Assembly: GCF_030164425.1 (NCBI RefSeq) | Contig: NZ_JASNJD010000001.1 | Coordinates: 475,238 to 539,237, forward strand | Direction of reading: 5' to 3' | DNA length: 64,000 nucleotides | Origin: Pseudodonghicola flavimaris | Lineage (GTDB): Bacteria; Pseudomonadota; Alphaproteobacteria; Rhodobacterales; Rhodobacteraceae | In this document: positions 63,309-64,000 of the stretch, piece by piece | Layout of the letters: every line of letters begins with the position of its first letter | Numbering within the stretch: the stretch's first letter is position 1 | Program-made: the position numbers and the translations under genes | Notes under the pieces: generated by a model | The model's input: only the letters and a program-made list of their open reading frames with translations | The model's database searches: none | Told to the model about the DNA's origin: nothing

Positions 63309-63668
63309 TCATTCCACCACCAACTGGGAAGTCTGGCGCAGGACAATCTGGGGCTTGCTCCGGTAGAGTTCCACGGTGCCGGCAATCGATATCCGTTTCC
63401 CCTCGATGGCTTCCACGCCGGGGAACGAGGCCGAGTAGTCCTGGAATATCACCGCAGTGAAGGTATGGTTCGGGTAGCTGCCACCCATGTTGATGAAGGT
63501 GACGCCCGATTTCTTGTCGTAATGAACCTGGCTGACGACGCCTTCGACAACGATGGCGTCGCCGATGTGCTGGCTGGCCTCTGCAGGCGGGATGGGATCA
63601 GCTGCGCCGGCGAGCGGCGCGAAGGTCGACAGGGCGAGGGCGAGAAGGAGGGCGACAAGGCGCTTCAT
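63309..63668 (-). CDS. Secreted OB-fold protein (cargo gene)
   Basis: A 119-aa protein with a Sec signal (MKRLVALLLALALSTFAPLA, cut after GAA) and an OB-fold-like mature part (VVEGVVSQVHYDKKSGVTFI; GKRISIAGTVELYRSKPQIV). Periplasmic OB-fold proteins may bind nucleic acid or glycans. It lies on the opposite strand inside the tail cluster, so it is an accessory gene, co-oriented with the truncated gene at 63676. Confidence 0.75.
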   Translation of the reverse strand: MKRLVALLLALALSTFAPLAGAADPIPPAEASQHIGDAIVVEGVVSQVHYDKKSGVTFINMGGSYPNHTFTAVIFQDYSASFPGVEAIEGKRISIAGTVELYRSKPQIVLRQTSQLVVE

Positions 63669-63675
63669 TGGTGAC

Positions 63676-63879
63676 CTACTCGCCGCCAGAGCGAACGAAG
63701 ATCGCGAGGTCAATCATGCTCACTTCGGTTTCGCTGCTATGATGCGCCTTGACCAAGGTCCAACCAGAATGGGTGGACATGAATTCCCGAATGGCTTGGT
63801 CAAATCGCTCAACCCCGCCCTCGGTCTCCTCGGATGGTTCGTCCGTGAAGCCGTCATCCGTTTCCTCGATCACCGAGTA
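63676..63879 (-). pseudogene. Gene truncated by IS66 insertion
   Basis: Sixty-seven codons of a hypothetical acidic protein (YSVIEETDDGFTDEPSEETE to DLAIFVRSGGE) remain. Continuing upstream the frame enters the IS end at 63880 and could use a GTG at 63933 inside the element, which would give an 85-aa chimera. The original N-terminus lies beyond the element. It stands eight bases ahead of the OB-fold gene start. Confidence 0.65.
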
Positions 63880-64000
63880 GTAAGCGGCGGCTGCATCCCA
63901 CCTCAGGTTCAGCTTGACGGCTTGAAGTTCCACGGGAGAAGTTCGTCGATGCGGCCTTGCGGATGGCCGGCGGCGATGGCCTCGAGGGTGGTCTTGAGAT
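63880..64000 (-). mobile_element. IS66-family element, right end, continues beyond window
   Basis: The tip at 63880 reads GTAAGCGGCGG, the terminal inverted-repeat start typical of IS66, 29 bp after the transposase stop. The 8-bp target duplicate should be 63872-63879 (ACCGAGTA); the other copy is outside the window. Confidence 0.75.
63909..64000 (-). CDS. IS66 transposase (TnpC) C-terminus, partial
   Basis: The last 30 codons read KTTLEAIAAGHPQGRIDEL followed by LPWNFKPSS, the conserved C-terminal signature of IS66 transposases. The rest lies beyond the window edge. The reading frame enters intact, so the copy may be functional. Confidence 0.8.
   Translation of the reverse strand, partial: LKTTLEAIAAGHPQGRIDELLPWNFKPSS

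Noticed and set aside
63676..63933. An 85-aa gene starting at GTG 63933
   Set aside because: Its first 18 codons lie inside the IS66 terminus, so the start is an artefact of insertion; annotated as a truncated gene instead.

Overview
The window is GC-rich DNA with tightly packed, often ATGA-overlapping genes. Gene content (Ugp-type and BMP-type ABC operons with twin-arginine binding proteins, a periplasmic three-subunit Mo/Fe-S/cytochrome c dehydrogenase, a RutR-like operator) points to an alphaproteobacterium, probably Rhodobacterales-like. This is inferred from gene style only; no marker gene is present. Positions 1-34,274 are chromosomal. From the tRNA-Val gene at 34,199 onward the window is a prophage whose right end is not reached; an IS66-type element begins at 63,880 and runs off the window.

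Chromosomal part. (1) ChaC-like end (2-667). (2) A leftward Ugp-type operon (binding protein, two permeases, ATPase, DeoR regulator, HisN/IMPase-like phosphatase; 694-6517) diverging from a GpdQ-like metallophosphodiesterase (6845-7624). (3) DsbA-fold isomerase, TetR regulator diverging from a thiolase/thioesterase pair with two direct-repeat operator candidates, then a TPR protein. (4) A 637-aa protein with three successive methyltransferase-like domains, coupled to a DxD glycosyltransferase-like gene. (5) Cytosine-deaminase-like amidohydrolase, then a BMP-type uptake operon (binding protein, amidase, ATPase, two permeases) preceded by a RutR-like palindrome. (6) A second leftward uptake operon ending in another GpdQ-like phosphodiesterase; its LacI regulator reads in frame, without a stop, into the binding protein. 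(7) A Fis/GAF regulator diverging from a cytochrome c / 2Fe-2S / molybdopterin dehydrogenase set.

Prophage (34,275 to at least 63,879). The leftward early operon encodes integrase, excisionase, a C5-type methylase-like protein, a Sak4-like ATPase, a RecE-like nuclease and small proteins. The immunity region holds cI and cro, with four copies of one 19-bp palindrome arranged as two pairs, each with 34-bp centre spacing, at the left and right early promoters. Between the left operators and cI lie a two-gene unit (unknown protein plus eukaryotic-type Ser/Thr kinase), two small genes and an RTX protein. Rightward early genes include RusA, an N6-adenine methylase, an O-like replication protein with iterons inside its gene, then a large PPC/RTX protein and HicAB. 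The late region runs terminase, portal, DUF2213 protease with a nested scaffold start, decoration, capsid, neck, tail tube and tail-assembly chaperones joined by a -1 frameshift, and is then broken by IS66.

The most unusual points are the kinase pair in the position used by lysogenic exclusion genes in other lambdoid phages; the RTX cassette flanked by two copies of the cI 3' end that differ almost only at wobble positions; the in-frame LacI/binding-protein junction; the triple methyltransferase; and two transport operons that each pair with a GpdQ-like enzyme.
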